This document shows, piece after piece, positions 58,136-64,000 of a stretch of DNA of 64,000 nucleotides (its first letter is position 1; each line of letters begins with the position of its first letter). Location: positions 58,282,576 to 58,346,575 of the forward strand of contig CM039462.1 in assembly GCA_022414725.1 (NCBI GenBank). The letters are read 5' to 3'. This DNA is from Microglena sp. YARC. Lineage: Eukaryota > Chlorophyta > Chlorophyceae > Chlamydomonadales > Chlamydomonadaceae. The notes beneath the pieces were generated by a model that was not told where the DNA came from, did not search any database, and worked only from the letters and a program-made list of their open reading frames with translations. A program made the position numbers and the translations under genes.

Positions 58136-58908
58136 ATAGAAAAGGAATGCGCTGCAAACGTGCAAGGCCTAAACAAGCTGTATGTACGGAATGGAACGGA
58201 ACGGAACGGAACGGCTATATGATATCACATGATCCCGGCAGTCTGACCAGACTAAAGTTACTATTTATATACCTCATCATTTGATGCAGTTCGTGTTATA
58301 GTATATGATATCATACTCGCCTTTGGTGAAATGAAATTAAATAAATAGATATGAATAAATATAAATTAAATAAATATAAATATAAATAAATAACAATCAT
58401 ACTTTAGGTGAACGAGTCTTCAAATGGGCTTAAATTCATGGAAGAATGGTATTGAATAAATGGTCCTAAAAGAATAACTCTGTTTGCTGTGCTTCTTTTG
58501 TAGGAGTGGCTACGCCATTCGAAATGAATCCCCCAAACTAGGTCAAGTCCAAAAAGGAAACAAACAAGAGGCGGAAAGGAGAGCGGAAATGGGAGGAATG
58601 AAAAAGTGGGCAATCCAGAGCACCAAGCCCACCAACCACAAGAGAGGACGGTTGAACTAAAAATACCTAAATACTAACCAAGGGCATGCGCTATGAGCAC
58701 CTTAATATGCAGCGATAATGCCATCAAAGTAAAAAATCACAAGTCAAATCAACACAACCATCTTGCAGAAATGGACCGGAGTGTCGAGGATGATAACCAT
58801 AGACACCCCATGAAGGAAAGGGGTAGTCCAGCCGAAAAGCAGAGAGGCAAGATACCAACCTAGCAAGACTTAGCAAGCAGACACACATGACAGGGGCAAG
58901 AGAATCCA
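58136..58908. other. Spacer without recognised gene
   Basis: Has a GGAAC pentamer run (58190-58212), ATGATATCA palindromes, an AAATAAATAT-rich stretch (58330-58395) and, at 58536-58625, a segment that recurs at 60316-60425 (AACTAGGTCAAGTCCAAAAA, CAATCCAGAGCACCAAGCC). Confidence 0.5.
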
Positions 58909-58916
58909 CCACGCAT

Positions 58917-59102
58917 CAGGGTAATTCAAAGCGCGCGCTTTTGTGCGCTGACTTTTTGACCCCCTCTGCGCTTTAAGCGCAGTTTTTGGCAACCCCTTGT
59001 GGGCGCTGCAAGCATTTTTTGCGCTTTTTGCACTACAAAGCGCAGTTTTTTGTTTTCAAGTGCGTTAAAGCGCTGGCCAATTTGGCCATTTGAAGTACCC
59101 TG
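58917..59102 (-). mobile_element. hAT-type MITE family A, copy 3
   Basis: 186 bp between CAGGGTAATTC and GAAGTACCCTG, with the perfect 8-bp duplication CCACGCAT at 58909-58916 and 59103-59110. Inserted in an outlying unit of the 87-bp array. By internal sequence the orientation is opposite to copy 1, but the near-palindromic ends make this tentative. Confidence 0.85.
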
Positions 59103-59680
59103 CCACGCATGGCAGACCTGTTGTCACCAAGCACCAGACAAGATACCAACCTAGCAAGGCTTAGCAAGCAGACACAGTGACACATATGACAGGGGCAAGA
59201 GAATCCACCACGCATGGCAGACCTGTTGTCTGCAAGCATCTTATAGGAGCTGTAGCCAGCACAAATCCACAGAATCAACCACCAACAGAATCCACCACAC
59301 ATGGCAGACCTGTTGTCTGCAAGCATCTTATAGGAGCTGCAGCCAGCACAAATCCACAGAATCAACCACCAACAGAATCCACCACGCATGGCAGACCTGT
59401 TGTCTGCAAGCATCTTATAGGAGCTGCAGCCAGCACAAATCCACAGAATCAACCACCAACAGAATCCGCCACGCATGGCAGACCTGTTGTCTGCAAGCAT
59501 CTTAAAGGAGCTGCAGCCAACACAAATCCACAGAATCAACCACCAACAGAATCCACCACGCATGGCAGACCTGTTGTCTGCAAGCATCTTATAGGAGCTG
59601 CAGCCAGCACAAATCCACAGAATCAACCACCAACAGAATCCACCACGCATGGCAGACCTGTTGTCTGCAAGCATTGAAAT
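59103..59680 (+). repeat. 87-bp tandem array
   Basis: Units start (GAATCCACCA) at 59201, 59288, 59375, 59462, 59549 and 59636, exactly 87 bp apart. Because 87 is a multiple of three and the unit lacks stops in one frame on each strand, both strands show a 29-residue periodic frame (166 and 227 codons). I regard both as non-coding. Confidence 0.9.
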
Positions 59681-59900
59681 TGAAATTGAAATTGTTACAT
59701 CCGAGTAATGCGCCACTCTCAGGACGTGAAGTTAAGGACACCACTGCGTAAGCCGGAGTCTGCAAGCATCTTATAGGAGCTGCAGCCAGCACAAAGCCCT
59801 GCCCGTACACCAGAAGCCACAAAAAAGAGCTATTACTAGAGAAAAGAAACCAACAAACTATGCACGGCCAGCGAGAAAGAGAGGCGGATAGGAGAAGGGA

Positions 59901-59947
59901 GGGTTTAGGGTCTAGGTTATAAACTTTAAACCCTAAACCCCAAACCC
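59901..59947. repeat. Telomere-like motifs in inverted arrangement
   Basis: GGGTTTAGGG at 59901-59910 faces AAACCCTAAACCCC at 59928-59942. This is an interstitial, degenerate telomere-type sequence. Confidence 0.6.
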
Positions 59948-60004
59948 GAGGACGGCTAGCATGAACGAAGCGCCATACCAAGGAACTATACAAAAGAGAA
60001 CCAT

Positions 60005-60165
60005 AGTGGGCGGGAGCCCCCATGTTTACCCATTTGTCCGTTTGTGCGTCCAACCGAAAAATTGAAGCCTGACACGTCATCCAACGGTCGTGAAACTAAC
60101 TCGCTTCGGTCAGCTCCATCGTTGCCACTTTTCGTTCCGTCCCCAATACACTCCGCCAATGAGAG
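60005..60165 (+). repeat. Dispersed repeat family B, copy 5
   Basis: GGGCGGGAGCCCCC, TTACCCATTTGTCCG, GACACGTCATCCAACGG and ACACTCCGCCAAT; the GCGTCGC end is missing. Confidence 0.7.
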
Positions 60166-60464
60166 AGAGAGGGTTCAAGAGAGAGAGAGAGGGTTCGTTA
60201 CATAAACTCAGCAAATCACTGCCGAGACTGGACAGCAGCACAGCCTACCGACCATCCAATTTTATAACACGATAGCACGGGGGTTTTGAAGGCACCCCCA
60301 CAAACCTGAAAACAAACTAGGTCAAGTCCAAAAAAAGGAAACAAACTAGTGGCGGAGTGAAGAGCGGAAAGAGGAGCGTGAAGGGGAGGGATGCTAAGGC
60401 AGGCAATCCAGAGCACCAAGCCAAACAAACACAAGAGAAGAGGGCTGAGCCAATTCGAGGGCCA
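60166..60464 (+). other. Transition to the terminal satellite
   Basis: GAGAGA runs, a segment related to 58536-58625, and AAATCACTGCCGAGACTGGAC, which is a diverged piece of the satellite unit. Confidence 0.5.
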
Positions 60465-63400
60465 ACTAAGAGAGAGAGGATATAGTTACATACTCACTCA
60501 GCAAAAATCAATGCCGAGACTGAACAGCGCCGAGGCAGCTGGACAGTTTTATAACAGTGAGGGTTTGGGCAACATACCCCTCAGAACCTGGTCCAGGAGG
60601 TGACCTCCAAAAAAGCGTACGAAAGAGCAAATAAAAGGCTTGACAACAAGCAATGCGAACTACCAAGGCATAGAGAAAATAGCGAATTAAGTGTATATCG
60701 TAGAAGGGCTGGGAGTTGCCGAGGCCTAAAAAGCGAGATTCTACAAGAAGACGTGAAGGACAAAAGACACAGGAAAATCACCAAACAAACAAGGAGAGAG
60801 GCATAGAGCTCTAAAAAGGCGGCCTTAACACTCCCTATCTAAAGGCAAACACAAGGCCAAGCCGTCAGCCAAAACGCCACAAGGAAAAGCACAGCTAAGA
60901 AAGGACACTTAACAACCTAAGCAGAACTACTAACACGATAAAAAGCGTGAGTTTACGCCAATATTTTAGAGAGGATTATAGTTACATACTCAGCAAAAAT
61001 CAATGCCGAGACTGAACAGCGCCGAGGCAGCTGGACAGTTTTATAACAGTGAGGGTTTGGGCAACATACCCCTCAGAACCTGGTCCAGGAGGTGACCTCA
61101 AATAAAGCGTACGAAAGAGCAAATAAAAGGCTTGACAACAAGCAATGCGAACTACCAAGGCATAGAGAAAATAGCGAATTAAGTGTATATCGTAGAAGGG
61201 CTGAGAGTTGCCGAGGCCTAAAAAGCGAGATTCTACAAGAAGACGTGAAGGACAAAAGGCACAGGAAAATCACCAAACAAACAAGGAGAGAGGCATAGAG
61301 CTCTAAAAAGGCGGCCTTAACACTCCCTATCTAAAGGCAAACACAAAGGCCAAGCCGTCAGCCAAAACGCCACAAGGAAAAGCACAGCTAAGAAAGGACA
61401 CTTAACAACCTAAGCAGAACTAACTAACACGATAAAAAGCGTGAGTTTACGCCAATATTTTAGAGAGGATATAGTTACATACTCAGCAAAAAATCAATGC
61501 CGAGACTGAACAGCGCCGAGGCAGCTGGACAGTTTTATAACAGTGAGGGTTTGGGCAACATACCCCTCAGAACCTGGTCCAGGAGGTGACCTCAAATAAA
61601 GCGTACGAAAGAGCAAATAAAAGGCTTGACAAACAAGCAATGCGAACTACCAAGGCATAGAGAAAATAGCGAATTGAGAGTATATCGTAGAAGGGCTGAG
61701 AGTTGCCGAGGCCTAAAAAGCGAGATTCTACAAGAAGACGTGAAGGACAAAAGGCACAGGAAAATCACCAAACAAACAAGGAGAGAGGCATAGAGCTCTA
61801 AAAAGGCGGCCTTAACACTCCCTATCCAAAGGCAAACACAAGGCCAAGCCGTCAGCCAAAACGCCACAAGGAAAAGCACAGCTAAACTACCAAGAAAGGA
61901 CACTTAAACATAAAAGCCTAAGCAGAACTACTAGCACGATAAAAAGCGTGAGTTTACGCCAATATTTTAGAGAGGAGGAATATAGTTACATACTCAGCAA
62001 AAATCAATTGCCGAGAACTGAACAGCGCCGAAGGCAGCTGGACGAGTTTTATAACAGTGAGGGTTTTAAAAAGGGAGATTCAACCTACCCCTCAGAACCT
62101 GCCAAAGTCCAGGAGGTGACCTCAAATAAAGCGTACGAAAGAGCATAATAAAAGGCTTGACAACAAACCCCTCAGCAATGCGAACTACCAAGGCATAGAG
62201 AAAATAGCGAATTGAGAGTATATCGTAGAAGGGCTGAGAGTTGCCGAGGCCTAAAAAGCGAGATTCTACAAGAAGACGTGAAGGACAAAAGGCACAGGAA
62301 AATCACCAAACAAACAAGGAGAGAGGCATAGAGCTCTAAAAAGGCGGCCTTAACACTCCCTATCTAAAGGCAAACACAAGGCCAAGCCGTCAGCCAAAAC
62401 GCCACAAGGAAAAGCACAGCTAAGAAAGGACACTTAACAACCTAAGCAGAACTACTAACACGATAAAAAGCGTGAGTTTACGCCAATAATTTTAGAGAGG
62501 ATATAGTTACATACTCAGCAAAAATCAATGCCGAGACTGAACAGCGCCGAGGCAGCGAGATGGACAGTTTTATAACAGTGAAAAACGGGTTTTGGGCAAC
62601 ATACCTCAGAACCGTGGGCAGCTCCAGGAGGTGACCTCAAATAAAGCGTACGAAAGAGCAAATAAAAGGCTTGACAACAAGCAATGCGAACTACCAAGGC
62701 ATAGAGAAAATAGCGAATTAAGTGTATATCGTAGAAGGGCTGAGAGTTGCCGAGGCCTAAAAAGCGAGATTCTACAAGAAGACGTGAAGGACAAAAGGCA
62801 CAGGAAAATCACCAAACAAACAAGGAGAGAGGCATAGAGCTCTAAAAAGGCGGCCTTAACACTCCCTATCCAAAGGCAAACACAAGGCCAAGCCGTCAGC
62901 CAAAACGCCACAAGGAAAAGCACAGCTAAAGAAAGGACACTTTAACAACTAAGCAGAACTACTAACACGATAAAAAGCGTGAGTTTACGCCAATATTTTT
63001 AGAGAGGATATAGTTTACATACTCCAGCAAAAATCAATGCCGAGACTGAACAGCGCCGAGGCAGCTGGACAGTTTTATAACAGTGAGGGTTGGGCAAATA
63101 CCCCTCAGAACCTGGTCCAGGAGGTGACCTCAAATAAAGCGTACGAAAGAGCAAATAAAAGGCTTGACAACAAGCAATGCGAACTACCAAGGCATAGAGA
63201 AAATAGCGAATTAAGTGTATATCGTAGAAGGGCTGAGAGTTGCCGAGGCCTAAAAAGCGAGATTCTACAAGAAGACGTGAAGGACAAAAGGCACAGGAAA
63301 ATCACCAAACAAACAAGGAGAGAGGCATAGAGCTCTAAAAAGGCGGCCTTAACACTCCCTATCCAAAGGCAAACACAAGGCCAAGCCGTCAGCCAAAACG

Positions 63401-64000
63401 CCACAAGGAAAAGCACAGCTAAGAAAGGACACTTAACAACCTAAGCAGAACTACTAACACGATAAAAAGCGTGAGTTTACGCCAATATTTTAGAAGAGGA
63501 TATAGTTACATACTCAGCAAAAATCAATGCCGAGACTGAACAGCGCCGAGGCAGCTGGACAGTTTTATAACAGTGAGGGTTTGGGCAACATACCCCTCAG
63601 AACCTGGTCCAGGAGGTGACCTCAAATAAAGCGTACGAAAGAGCAAATAAAAGGCTTGACAACAAGCAATGCGAACTACCAAGGCATAGAGAAAATAGCG
63701 AATTAAGTGTATATCGTAGAAGGGCTGAGAGTTGCCGAGGCCTAAAAAGCGAGATTCTACAAGAAGACGTGAAGGACAAAAGGCACAGGAAAATCACCAA
63801 ACAAACAAGGAGAGAGGCATAGAGCTCTAAAAAGGCGGCCTTAACACTCCCGTATCCAAAGGCAAAAACACAACCAAGCCGTCAGCCAAAAGCGCCACAA
63901 GGAAAAAGCCAGCTAAGAAAAGGACACTTTAACACCTAAGCAGAACTACTAACACGATAAAAAGCGTGAGTTTACGCCAATATTTTAGAGAGGATATAGT
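60465..64000 (+). repeat. Satellite of about 492-bp units, running off the window end
   Basis: The landmark ATGCCGAGACTGAAC falls at 60511, 61003, 61497, about 62007, 62528, 63037 and 63527. Intervals of 490-494 are clean; the 509-521 intervals contain small insertions, some duplicating nearby bases such as CCCCTCAG. Most units hold a 68-codon plus frame (for example 60600-60806, 61092-61298 and 63616-63822, containing AYERANKRLDNKQCEL). Two units break it, so coding is doubtful. Confidence 0.9.

Noticed and set aside
59033..59716. 227-codon minus-strand frame with a 29-residue repeat, and its plus-strand counterpart of 166 codons
   Set aside because: The 87-bp unit is a multiple of three and stop-free on both strands; both frames have equal support and neither has a start context, domain or flanking unique coding sequence.

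Overview
The window looks like nuclear DNA of a green alga, most likely of the Chlamydomonas/Volvox order. This is an inference from three things: plant-type CCCTAAA telomere-like repeats, a spliced gene for a secreted proline-rich glycoprotein, and plant-like repeat families. No bacterial or organellar gene is visible. Most of the 64 kb is tandem or dispersed repeat, and almost all long open frames in it are by-products of repeats whose period lacks stop codons.

Layout. 1-7 kb is subtelomere-like: telomeric motifs, poly-C, five minisatellites, two copies of a tRNA-derived SINE and several small inverted-repeat elements. 7.4-8.6 kb holds a decayed, 5'-truncated non-LTR retrotransposon (minus strand). 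8.7-11.3 kb has a hAT-type MITE, a dispersed repeat and otherwise featureless DNA. 11.35-57.6 kb is occupied by one plus-strand gene of about 13 exons (about 3.3 kb of coding sequence, near 1,100 codons). Its exons can be chained by frame and intron phase. The product has a signal peptide and cysteine-containing globular modules separated by Pro-rich linkers. That layout resembles algal extracellular-matrix glycoproteins such as pherophorins, but I could not match the modules to a named domain. 57.6-60.2 kb carries decaying exon-end copies, another MITE, an 87-bp array and telomere-like motifs. 60.5-64 kb is a satellite of about 492 bp per unit that runs off the window end.

The most unusual feature is how the introns are built. 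Next to nearly every exon, a segment spanning the splice site (exon end plus donor, or acceptor plus exon start) is tandemly copied into the intron. The result ranges from two copies to an array of roughly 180 units of 65 bp (about 43-54.8 kb), each carrying a pyrimidine tract and CAG|GTGG. The last module block is also present twice on a larger scale (33.9-40.3 kb and 40.3-57.6 kb).

Two Pro-rich linker exons and one module exon contain frameshifts. Some arrays change abruptly from clean to indel-rich copies. Consensus error in long-read assembly is therefore a real alternative to pseudogene decay in places. Boundaries, phases, inverted repeats and target-site duplications were read by eye; no database search was possible.
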